The notes beneath the pieces are model-generated. The model saw only the letters and a list, made by a program, of their open reading frames with translations, ran no database searches and was not told the origin of the DNA. The position numbers were made by a program, and so were the translations under genes. From Prosthecomicrobium pneumaticum (GTDB taxonomy: Bacteria > Pseudomonadota > Alphaproteobacteria > Rhizobiales > Kaistiaceae): DNA of 64,000 nt. Shown here one piece after another: positions 57,540 through 64,000 of the stretch (its first letter is position 1; each line of letters starts with the position of its first letter). The stretch lies in NCBI RefSeq assembly GCF_014199915.1, contig NZ_JACHOO010000004.1, positions 228,024-292,023 on the forward strand, read 5' to 3'.

Positions 57540-58337
57540 ATGTCCGTCAGCATGTCCCAGGCGCTCGCGCCCCATCTGCCCTTCCTGCGCCGCTATGCGC
57601 GTGCGCTGACCGGCGGGCAGCAGAGCGGGGACGCCTATGTGCGCGCGTGCCTGCAAGCGATCGTCGACGATCCCTCGGTACTTCCCGAAGGCGAATCGCC
57701 GCGCGTCGCGCTCTATCATCTCTTCCATGCGCTCTGGTCCGGCACCCATGTCGATGCCGGCGAAGGGTCCCTGACTGGGGCCGAGGCGACGGCTCAGGAA
57801 CGGCTCTCCACCATCCCGCCCACGGGCCGCCAGGCGCTTCTGCTCGTCGCGATGGAAGGTTTTTCGGAGGCCGAGGCCGCCCGCATCATGGATCTGTCCG
57901 AAGACGGTGTGCGCGGTCTGGTCACCGAAGCGCTCGCCGAGATCGACCGGCAGACCCGCACCTCGGTCCTCATCATCGAGGACGAGCCGATGATCTCGAT
58001 GGACCTTTCCGGCATTGTCGAGGAACTCGGGCACCAGGTCTCCTCGGTAGCGCGCACGCGCGACGAGGCGGTGCGGGCCGTCGAAGCGCGGCGCCCGGGG
58101 CTCGTCCTCGCCGACATCCAACTCGCCGACGGGTCGTCGGGCATTGATGCCGTCAAGGACATCCTGGCGAGCTTCGCCGTGCCGGTGATCTTCATCACGG
58201 CGTTTCCGGAGCGCCTGCTGACCGGTGAGCGGCCGGAGCCGACCTTCCTGCTGACCAAGCCGTTCGATCCCCGTACGGTCAAGGCGGCCATCAGCCAAGC
58301 TCTGTTCTTCCGGTCGTCGGCCTCGCTCGCCGCGTGA
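57540..58337 (+). CDS. phyR: Response regulator PhyR (sigma-factor mimic)
   Basis: The 265-residue protein has an N-terminal sigma-like domain (about 1-130, with LPFLRRYARALTGGQQSGD and FSEAEAARIMDLSEDGVRGL). A C-terminal receiver follows, with acidic EDEP near residue 145, the phosphoacceptor Asp in LVLADIQLADG near residue 195 and the conserved Lys in LLTKPFDP. When phosphorylated, it binds NepR through the sigma-like part and frees EcfG. It is divergent from nepR-ecfG and has a consensus EcfG promoter. Confidence 0.95.
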   Translation: MSVSMSQALAPHLPFLRRYARALTGGQQSGDAYVRACLQAIVDDPSVLPEGESPRVALYHLFHALWSGTHVDAGEGSLTGAEATAQERLSTIPPTGRQALLLVAMEGFSEAEAARIMDLSEDGVRGLVTEALAEIDRQTRTSVLIIEDEPMISMDLSGIVEELGHQVSSVARTRDEAVRAVEARRPGLVLADIQLADGSSGIDAVKDILASFAVPVIFITAFPERLLTGERPEPTFLLTKPFDPRTVKAAISQALFFRSSASLAA

Positions 58338-58342
58338 GGGCG

Positions 58343-58371
58343 GAAAGGGCCCGCATGGGGCGGGCCCTTTC
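58343..58371. terminator. Bidirectional terminator phyR/csbD
   Basis: GAAAGGGCCCGC and GCGGGCCCTTTC form a perfect 12-bp stem with loop ATGGG between the convergent phyR and csbD genes, with short A/T ends on both strands. Confidence 0.9.
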
Positions 58372-58380
58372 GCCGGTTCG

Positions 58381-58578
58381 TCAGAGCTTGCTGTACCAGG
58401 CGTCGACTTCCTGCTCCGCCTTGTCTTTGGCGATGCCGTAGCGTTCCTGGATCTTTCCGGCGAGTTCTTCCCGGCGACCCTCGATGATGTCGAGATCATC
58501 GTCGGTGAGCTTGCCCCACTGCTGACGGGCCTGGCCCTTCAGCTGCTTCCAATTGCCTGCGATCGTGTCACGGTTCAT
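58381..58578 (-). CDS. CsbD family stress protein
   Basis: The 65-residue protein MNRDTIAGNWKQLKGQARQQ... with LDIIEGRREELAGKIQERYG matches the CsbD family, small helical proteins that rise strongly under general stress. It lies between phyR and the histidine kinase on the opposite strand, with an EcfG-like promoter upstream. Function in the cell is unknown. Confidence 0.92.
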   Translation of the reverse strand: MNRDTIAGNWKQLKGQARQQWGKLTDDDLDIIEGRREELAGKIQERYGIAKDKAEQEVDAWYSKL

Positions 58579-58613
58579 TGCGTTTCTCCAATTGTCTTGG
58601 ATGACGGAAGAAC

Positions 58614-58638
58614 AATGATCGCTCGCATCAATCGTTCC
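58614..58638 (-). promoter_or_regulatory. EcfG-like promoter of csbD
   Basis: On the minus strand GGAAC (58638-58634), 16 bases and CATT (58617-58614) lie 36 bases before the csbD start. The -10 variant is the same as at the DUF1328 gene. Confidence 0.6.
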
Positions 58639-58654
58639 GAGCCGGGGAGGTGAC

Positions 58655-60499
58655 ATGGGCGGCCTGATCGAAGCGGTCCTGGGAGAGGGGGCCTTTCTTC
58701 CGCACGGCGTCTGCCTGCTCTGGTCGCCGGCGCTCCTCACCCTGCACGCCCTGTCCGACGCGCTGATCGCCGGCGCCTATTTCGTCATCCCGCTCGCCAT
58801 CCTGCGCTTCCTGACGCTGCGGCACGATTTCGCGCCCTCCTATCGCCGCGTCGCCTATCTCTTTCTCGCCTTCATCTTCCTCTGCGGGCTCACCCATCTG
58901 ATCTCGCTCGTCACCTACTGGCAGCCGCTCTACATCATCGAGGGCGGCGTCAAGGCGCTGACGGCTGCCGTGTCGGTGGTGACGGCGATCCTCGTCTGGC
59001 CGATCCTGCCCAAGCTCCTGACGCTTCCTTCACCGCAGGCGCTCGAGGAGTCGAACGCGCATCTGAAGCGCGAAATTCAGGCCCATGTGGAAACGCTCCG
59101 GCAGCTGAACGACAGCCGCGCCGATCTCGAGCGCCGGGTCGCGCAGCGGACGCGGGAGCTGATCGAGACCAATCAGCGCTTCGAGGCGGCACTGGCGAGT
59201 TCGGACGTCGCCGTCTTCTCGCAGGACCGCGATCTCGTCTTCACCTGGAGCTATGATCCGCACGGGCTGTGGCCGGCGCGCGAGGTGGTCGGCCGCACCG
59301 ACGGCGACACCCTGCCGAGCCTCGTTTCCCAGGAAGTGGTGCGGGCGAAGCGGACCGTGGTCGAGGGCGGCCGCGGTGCGGCGATCAACATCGAGGTCGC
59401 CGCCGAGGATGGCGCGAGCCAGTATCTGCGGCTGTCGATGGATCCCTTGCGCGACGATGCCGGCGAGATCGCCGGCCTGACCTCGGCCGTGGTCGATCTC
59501 ACCGAGCGGCACGATTACGAGACCCGCCTCTCCGCGCTGACGAGCAGCCTCGCCGAGGCGAATGCCCGCTTCGATCTGGCGCTGCGCGGGTCATCGATCT
59601 CGGTGTTCACGCAGGACGAGCGGCTCCGCTACACCTGGGTCTACAACACGCCGCTCGCTCCCGACCCCTCGGCGATCGCCGGCCGTACCGACGCCGAGCT
59701 GATGGGCGAAGACCGTGCCGCGGCGCTGATCGCGGCGAAGCGCGCCGTGATCGAGGCCGCCGCGCCGCGTACCCTCGATTTCGAGCTCGAGATCGAGGGG
59801 CGGCCGCGCTCCTTCGAGATGCGACTCGAGCCGATCGTCGCGCTCGACGGGCGGGTCACCGGCCTTGCCGGCGTCGCCGTCGACATCACCGAGCGGCGTT
59901 CGCACGAGCGCCACCTGCGCCTCGTGATGCGGGAACTGACGCATCGGTCGAAGAACCTGCTTGCCGTGATCCAGGCGATGGCCCGCCAGACCGCGGCGCG
60001 CAGCGACGACCCCAAGACCTTCGTCGAGCGCTTCTCCGCCCGGCTCCGCGCGATGGCCGCCTCGCATGATCTGCTCGTGGCGCAGGAATGGCACGGCGCC
60101 TATCTGCCCGATCTCGTCAAGGCGCAGCTCGCCCAGGCGGTCGATCCCGGCTCGGAACAGCTGGTGACCGAGGGGCCGCCGGTCAGCCTGCGGCCCGATG
60201 CGGCGCAGAATATCGGCCTTGCGCTGCACGAGCTCACCACCAACGCGGCGAAATACGGCGCGCTGTCCGTGGCCGACGGGCGGATCGCGATCCGCTGGCG
60301 GCTCGAGGGCGATCGCTTCGTGCTGCGCTGGGAGGAGCGGGGCGGACCCCCGGTCGAGCCGGCGTCGCGGCGCGGCTTCGGCGTCACGCTGCTCGAGCGC
60401 ACCGTCGGTCAGGCGCTCGACGGCACCGTGTCGGTGTCGTTCGAGGACAGCGGTCTCGTCTGCGAGATCGTCATTCCGGCGAGCCATCTGCTCGCCTGA
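58655..60499 (+). CDS. HWE/HisKA_2 histidine kinase with ethylene-receptor-like sensor
   Basis: The 614-residue kinase starts with three membrane helices (about 25-110), then a coiled linker (about 125-175), two PAS-type domains (about 178-290 and 305-415) and a HWE kinase core. The H-box is ELTHRSKNLLAVIQAM near residue 430, the N-box LHELTTNAAKYGAL and the late motif RWEERGGPPV. The membrane part has Asp35, Tyr42, Cys77 and His81 in SDALIAGAYFVIPL and FLCGLTH, the spacing of the copper ligands of plant ETR1. It probably feeds PhyR. GGGGAGG precedes the ATG. Confidence 0.9.
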   Translation: MGGLIEAVLGEGAFLPHGVCLLWSPALLTLHALSDALIAGAYFVIPLAILRFLTLRHDFAPSYRRVAYLFLAFIFLCGLTHLISLVTYWQPLYIIEGGVKALTAAVSVVTAILVWPILPKLLTLPSPQALEESNAHLKREIQAHVETLRQLNDSRADLERRVAQRTRELIETNQRFEAALASSDVAVFSQDRDLVFTWSYDPHGLWPAREVVGRTDGDTLPSLVSQEVVRAKRTVVEGGRGAAINIEVAAEDGASQYLRLSMDPLRDDAGEIAGLTSAVVDLTERHDYETRLSALTSSLAEANARFDLALRGSSISVFTQDERLRYTWVYNTPLAPDPSAIAGRTDAELMGEDRAAALIAAKRAVIEAAAPRTLDFELEIEGRPRSFEMRLEPIVALDGRVTGLAGVAVDITERRSHERHLRLVMRELTHRSKNLLAVIQAMARQTAARSDDPKTFVERFSARLRAMAASHDLLVAQEWHGAYLPDLVKAQLAQAVDPGSEQLVTEGPPVSLRPDAAQNIGLALHELTTNAAKYGALSVADGRIAIRWRLEGDRFVLRWEERGGPPVEPASRRGFGVTLLERTVGQALDGTVSVSFEDSGLVCEIVIPASHLLA

Positions 60500-60514
60500 C
60501 AGGCTGCCGGCGCC

Positions 60515-60865
60515 TCAGCGGCGCCGGCCGAGCCCGCTCGTCAGCCCCATCATGAAGGCGGTCGCAGCCGTGACGGCGCCTCGCGAGGCGGCGAGACGGC
60601 GCGCGCGTTCCCGCCGCCACGCGGCGATCACCAGCACGGCGAGGCCGATGAAGAGAAACAGGGCGGCGAAGATCAGTTTCGCCCCGAGCGGCCCGTAGGT
60701 CCGCGCGATCAGCTCATATCCGGCTGCCGTGACGAAGCCGAGCCCGATGGCGATCAGAAGCCCGGCGAGCAGCATCGCCGCCAGCGAGCGGGCCGCGCGG
60801 CCCGCGCCCTGGACGGCATTGCCGATCGCGGCCGCTGCCACCGCCTGAAAGAGTGCCCCGATCAA
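60515..60865 (-). CDS. Small membrane protein, phage-holin/YqjE-like
   Basis: The 116-residue protein has two long hydrophobic segments (about 26-50 and 62-84) with a short loop and a basic tail. That pattern resembles the holin-like (YqjE) family that accompanies DUF883 proteins in E. coli yqjD-yqjE-like operons. It ends the minus-strand operon with the DUF883 gene 16 bases upstream. Despite the name there is no sign of a phage here. Confidence 0.72.
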   Translation of the reverse strand: MIGALFQAVAAAAIGNAVQGAGRAARSLAAMLLAGLLIAIGLGFVTAAGYELIARTYGPLGAKLIFAALFLFIGLAVLVIAAWRRERARRLAASRGAVTAATAFMMGLTSGLGRRR

Positions 60866-60881
60866 GACGCTGTCCTCCGCT

Positions 60882-61208
60882 TCAGCGGCGGGAGAACAGC
60901 GTGCCGAGCAGAAGCCCGACGCCGGTCGCGATCAGCACCGACGGGATCGGGTTGGCGGCGATCCGGCTCTCGAGATCCTCGGCGAGCATTTCACCGCGCC
61001 GCCGCGCATCGTCCGCGCTCATGCGCAGTGTCTCTCCGGTCCGCTCCGCCGCATTGCGCAGCGCGTCGGCGCCCGCCTCGACCCGCTGCGCACCGAGCGT
61101 GCGGATCGTCTCGGCGAGTGCGGCGACGTCCGCTCGCAGTACCCGAAGCTGTTCGGCGACGTCGCCGCCGTCGACCGTGTTCTCGCTGCCGAGATTGTTC
61201 TCTGCCAT
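60882..61208 (-). CDS. DUF883 family protein (ElaB/YqjD-like)
   Basis: The 108-residue protein is a long amphipathic helix (about 18-85) ending in a C-terminal membrane anchor (IPSVLIATGVGLLLGTLFSRR), the plan of ElaB/YqjD proteins, which tether ribosomes to the inner membrane in stationary-phase E. coli. AGAGGAACC forms the ribosome-binding site. It is the middle gene of a three-gene operon behind an EcfG promoter. Confidence 0.87.
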   Translation of the reverse strand: MAENNLGSENTVDGGDVAEQLRVLRADVAALAETIRTLGAQRVEAGADALRNAAERTGETLRMSADDARRRGEMLAEDLESRIAANPIPSVLIATGVGLLLGTLFSRR

Positions 61209-61254
61209 TTTGGTTCCTCTGCGCTGTCGCCGATCATGCGCGTCGGCCGCGTCG

Positions 61255-61515
61255 CTATCCTGTCTTCCGCCGGCCTTCGATCTCGTCGTGCCGCCAGACG
61301 TGACGCAAGGGGCGGCCGATCTCGACCGCCTCGATCGCCGCCGCCAATTCGATCGCCAGCCGCTCCAGCGGCGCGCGCTCGGGCGGCGCTGCGGACCTCG
61401 CCCGGCGTGCCGTCGCAGCGAGCCAGTGCTTGAGCGTGTCGCGCTTCTCGCCCGCGGTCAACGCGCCGTCCTCGAGCACCTCGTCCGGTGCTGCGAAGCC
61501 TGCATAACCGCCCAT
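61255..61515 (-). CDS. Hypothetical protein heading a stress operon
   Basis: The 86-residue protein starts MGGYAGFAAPDEVLEDGALT and is mostly helical and charged, with a possible leading segment for a helical bundle (LTAGEKRDTLKHWLAATARR). I do not recognise a family with certainty. It is followed 46 bases later by the DUF883 gene. A perfect GGAAC-N17-CGTT promoter lies 54 bases upstream, so it should be made in the general stress response. Confidence 0.7.
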   Translation of the reverse strand: MGGYAGFAAPDEVLEDGALTAGEKRDTLKHWLAATARRARSAAPPERAPLERLAIELAAAIEAVEIGRPLRHVWRHDEIEGRRKTG

Positions 61516-61568
61516 TTTCTTTATCGGCACCAAACCGCCGCTCCATTCTCGAGCCCCACCGGCCGTTG

Positions 61569-61594
61569 AACGGGGGAACAGGCCGTTCGGTTCC
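61569..61594 (-). promoter_or_regulatory. EcfG promoter of the DUF883 operon
   Basis: Read on the minus strand, GGAAC (61594-61590), 17 bases and CGTT (61572-61569) match the EcfG consensus, 54 bases before the 86-residue gene. Confidence 0.78.
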
Positions 61595-61741
61595 CGTGCG
61601 GCAGCAGCGGGAACCGACGCGCTGCCGCATTCTTGTCCTTCTTCAAGCGGCCGGTTCCGTGCCGCGGGCGCCTCCGTTATGGTGGCCGCAGCACGACCGA
61701 CCGACCTCGTTTCCAACACCGCACAAGACTGGGGGCTCCGG

Positions 61742-63208
61742 ATGGACCTGACATTGACCGCGCGCAACTCCTCTTCGCTGACGGAGCCGGCCGGGGGGCG
61801 TGTCGTTCCGGTCATCCTGTGCGGCGGTGCGGGCTCTCGGCTCTGGCCCTATTCGCGCGAGGCGCGGCCGAAACCCTTCCTGCCGCTCGTCGACGGCGAG
61901 ACCACCTTCACGGCGACCCTGAAGCGCGTTTCGGACCGCTCGCTGTTCGCCGCGCCCGTCGTCGTCGCAAACGAGGATCACCGCTTCCTCGTCGCCGAGG
62001 AGGTGCGCGGGCTCGGCGTCGAGGCGACCATCATTCTCGAGCCGGAGCGGCGGGATTCGGCCGCCGCCGTGGCCGTCGCCGCGGCCTTCGTCGCGGCGCG
62101 CGACCCGGATGCGGTGGTGCTGATCCTCGCCGCCGATCACGTCGTGCGCGACGTTGCGGGCTTCCATGGCGCGGTCTCCGCCGCGCTCGCCGCCGCGCGG
62201 GCCGGCGCCATCGTCACCTTCGGCATCACGCCGACCAATCCGGCCACCGCCTATGGCTATATCCGCCGTGGCACCGCACTGCCTGAGGCCGAGGCGGTCT
62301 CGGCCGTCTCGGCCTTCGTGGAAAAGCCCGATGAGGAGACCGCGCAGCGTTATCTCGACGAGGGCTATGTCTGGAACAGCGGCAACTTCATGATGCGGGC
62401 CGCCGCCGGTCTCGCCGAGATCGAGCGACTCGCGCCCGAGGTCGCCGTCGCCGCCCGGATCGCGGTCGAGACCGCAAAGACCGACATCGACTTCCTTCGC
62501 CTCGACGGCGACGCCTTCGGGCGCGCGCCGAAGGTGTCGTTCGACTATGCCGTCATGGAGAAGACCGACAAGGCGGCGGTGATCGCCGCCACCTTCGACT
62601 GGTCCGATCTCGGCACCTGGGAATCGATCTGGGATGCCGGCCGGCCGGATGCCGCGGGCAATGTCGTGGTCGGCGAGGCCGTGCTCGAGGCGGTCAGCGG
62701 CAGCTATGTCAATGCCGACGGACCGGTGGTCGGTGTGGTCGGCGTCGACAATGTCGTCGTGGTCGCCACCGAGGATGCGGTGCTCGTCACCGACCGGTCA
62801 CGCTCGGGCGAGGTGAAGCAGCTCGTGGCACGGCTGCGCGAATCCTATCCCGAAACCGTCGCGAGCCATATCCGCGTCTATCGGCCCTGGGGTTACTACC
62901 AGTCGATCGACAAGGGCGCCCGCTATCAGGTCAAGCGCATCGTGGTGAAGCCCGGCGCGCGGCTGTCGCTGCAGAACCATTTCCACCGCTCGGAACACTG
63001 GGTCGTCGTCACCGGCGTCGCCCGCGTGACCGTGGACGAGACTGTGCGGCTCGTGGGCGAGAACGAATCCGTCTACATCCCCCGCGGCGCGGTGCATCGT
63101 CTCGACAATCCCGGGAAAATCCCCGTCGAACTGATCGAGGTGCAGTCCGGCAGCTATCTCGGGGAGGACGACATCGTCCGCCTCGAGGACGACTACAATC
63201 GGAAATAG
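61742..63208 (+). CDS. manC: Mannose-1-phosphate guanylyltransferase/mannose-6-phosphate isomerase
   Basis: The 488-residue type II PMI/GMP enzyme has the pyrophosphorylase motif GGAGSRLWPYSREARPKPF at 28-46, the FVEKPDE motif near residue 198 and a C-terminal cupin-type isomerase domain with QNHFHRSEHWVVVTG (zinc ligands) near 416-430. It makes GDP-mannose for exopolysaccharide or lipopolysaccharide. I chose the ATG at 61742, which gives the usual family length and follows a G-rich ribosome-binding site; an upstream ATG at 61679 would add 21 atypical residues. Confidence 0.92.
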   Translation: MDLTLTARNSSSLTEPAGGRVVPVILCGGAGSRLWPYSREARPKPFLPLVDGETTFTATLKRVSDRSLFAAPVVVANEDHRFLVAEEVRGLGVEATIILEPERRDSAAAVAVAAAFVAARDPDAVVLILAADHVVRDVAGFHGAVSAALAAARAGAIVTFGITPTNPATAYGYIRRGTALPEAEAVSAVSAFVEKPDEETAQRYLDEGYVWNSGNFMMRAAAGLAEIERLAPEVAVAARIAVETAKTDIDFLRLDGDAFGRAPKVSFDYAVMEKTDKAAVIAATFDWSDLGTWESIWDAGRPDAAGNVVVGEAVLEAVSGSYVNADGPVVGVVGVDNVVVVATEDAVLVTDRSRSGEVKQLVARLRESYPETVASHIRVYRPWGYYQSIDKGARYQVKRIVVKPGARLSLQNHFHRSEHWVVVTGVARVTVDETVRLVGENESVYIPRGAVHRLDNPGKIPVELIEVQSGSYLGEDDIVRLEDDYNRK

Positions 63209-63372
63209 CCTCCGCCCTTCGTTCGAACTATACTCCTCTCGGGCAGGATAAACCGAGTCCACCGCGACGTTGCGCGGCGGGCCATCGCGGCGATGTCGTG
63301 GGGTCGGGCCGGTGCGCCAAGGGATCAGGCGCGTCGGCTTGCCGCGCGGTTGCGCCGGCGGGAGAGTATGGG

Positions 63373-64000
63373 ATGGCGGGAGAAGGGGGCGGCATCCGCG
63401 ATGTCGGCGGCATCGCGGCGGGTCCGATCTCTGGCGAAGACCCCGAATCGGCGCTGGCGCGGCTGATTCGGATCCGGGATCGCTTGCGGGAACTCTGGTC
63501 GTCCGACCGGGCGAGCCTGCCGCGCGACGAGATCGCCGCGCTGATCGAGGCGATGGCCGATTCCGAGCGCGAGATCCGCGAGCTCCGCCACCGGATGGTG
63601 GTCAGCGAGCGGCGCGATTCGCTCACCGGCGTGCTGAGCCGCCCGGCCATTCTCGCCGAAACCGAGGCTGCGATCGCCGGATGCGCCGGCGAGGGCCGGG
63701 GCGCCGCCCTGCTCGCCGACATCAACCGGTTCTCCGCGATCAACGAGCGGTTCGGCTCGTCGGCGGGCGACGGCGTGCTGCGCCAGGTGGCGCGCCGGCT
63801 CGAACGGCTCGTCGAGGCACGGTCGGACGAGACGGCGGAGGGAGAGGAAGCGCGGCTCGGCCGCATCGGCACCGATCGTTTCCTTGTCCTCCTGCCGCGC
63901 ATCGCCTCCGACCGCGAGGCGACCGATGTCGCACTCGGCATCCTGCACATCCTCGAGGAGCCTGTGGTGGTCGGCACGGAGGCGGTCGCGGTGACGGCGA
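63373..64000 (+). CDS. GGDEF-domain protein, degenerate, cut by the window end
   Basis: The visible 209 residues have a coiled N-terminal helix (about 40-85) and then a diguanylate-cyclase-like domain: RDSLTGVLSRPAILAE, ADINRFSAINERFGSSAGD and RIGTDRFLVLLPRI. The catalytic RxGGDEF motif reads RIGTDRF, so cyclase activity is unlikely. Such domains often act as c-di-GMP or GTP sensors, or support an active EAL domain, which could follow beyond base 64000. Confidence 0.82.
   Translation, partial: MAGEGGGIRDVGGIAAGPISGEDPESALARLIRIRDRLRELWSSDRASLPRDEIAALIEAMADSEREIRELRHRMVVSERRDSLTGVLSRPAILAETEAAIAGCAGEGRGAALLADINRFSAINERFGSSAGDGVLRQVARRLERLVEARSDETAEGEEARLGRIGTDRFLVLLPRIASDREATDVALGILHILEEPVVVGTEAVAVTA

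Noticed and set aside
60515-61208. Prophage remnant, because of a holin-like protein
   Set aside because: The protein belongs with a DUF883 partner in a stress operon. No phage gene, integrase or attachment site is nearby.

Overview
The window is 64 kb of GC-rich chromosomal DNA (by eye about 70% GC) from an alphaproteobacterium, most likely of the Hyphomicrobiales (Rhizobiales). The evidence is a complete PhyR-NepR-EcfG general stress response locus, which is specific to Alphaproteobacteria; an rpsT/dnaA neighbourhood with a dense cluster of GANTC (CcrM) sites; a RibB with a degenerate GTP cyclohydrolase II tail; the TIGR02587/TIGR02588 membrane-protein pair; and many LacI-controlled sugar operons with Gfo/Idh/MocA dehydrogenases. 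Genus cannot be fixed from the sequence alone.

Layout. 0.3-3.0 kb: a thuA/thuB-like sugar pair and an L,D-transpeptidase. 3.2-8.8 kb (minus strand): a putrescine-type uptake and oxidation operon matching Escherichia coli ydcSTUV-patD gene for gene, followed by a LysR regulator and a DUF4160/DUF2442 pair in which the DUF4160 gene is doubly frameshifted. 10.7-19.7 kb: housekeeping genes (nucleoside hydrolase, cysK, dut, coaBC, a VapBC-type pair, ubiB, ubiE, mutM, enoyl-CoA hydratase, rpsT). 19.7-22.3 kb: a 650-bp non-coding region rich in GANTC, a rhodanese gene, then dnaA. 22.4-27.3 kb: transglutaminase-like protein, MoeB/ThiF protein, a self-operated LacI regulator, a 2-hydroxyacid dehydrogenase and an SH3 protein. 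27.9-28.8 kb: one AT-rich, apparently foreign gene shortly before tRNA-Val(CAC). 29.5-32.9 kb: GST/TetR divergent pair, small proteins and the TIGR02587/02588 pair.

32.9-50.5 kb is the main accessory block: a LacI regulator, a DUF993 protein, a Gfo/Idh/MocA dehydrogenase, a CoA-transferase, an enoyl-CoA hydratase homologue, an aldehyde dehydrogenase, a complete sugar ABC transporter, two GMC flavo-oxidoreductases, an SDR, a Dabb protein and glycerate 2-kinase. Four copies of the same perfect 14-bp palindrome TTGGAACGTTCCAA lie upstream of four of its transcription units, so the block behaves as one regulon. The combination of sugar oxidation with CoA chemistry does not match a pathway I can name, and it is the best candidate here for an undescribed system. 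51.8-54.8 kb adds a probable L-fucose/L-rhamnose module (mutarotase, IclR, two SDRs).

54.9-61.6 kb: ribB and then the general stress response. It has ecfG, nepR, phyR and a HWE-type histidine kinase whose membrane sensor carries the Asp/Tyr/Cys/His pattern of the plant ethylene receptor copper site. Around it are stress proteins (DUF1328, CsbD, DUF883, a holin-like protein). EcfG-type promoters (GGAAC-N16/17-CGTT) precede phyR, the DUF883 operon and two otherwise unrecognisable small genes 26-30 kb away, which ties those orphans to the stress regulon. The window ends with manC and the start of a degenerate GGDEF protein.
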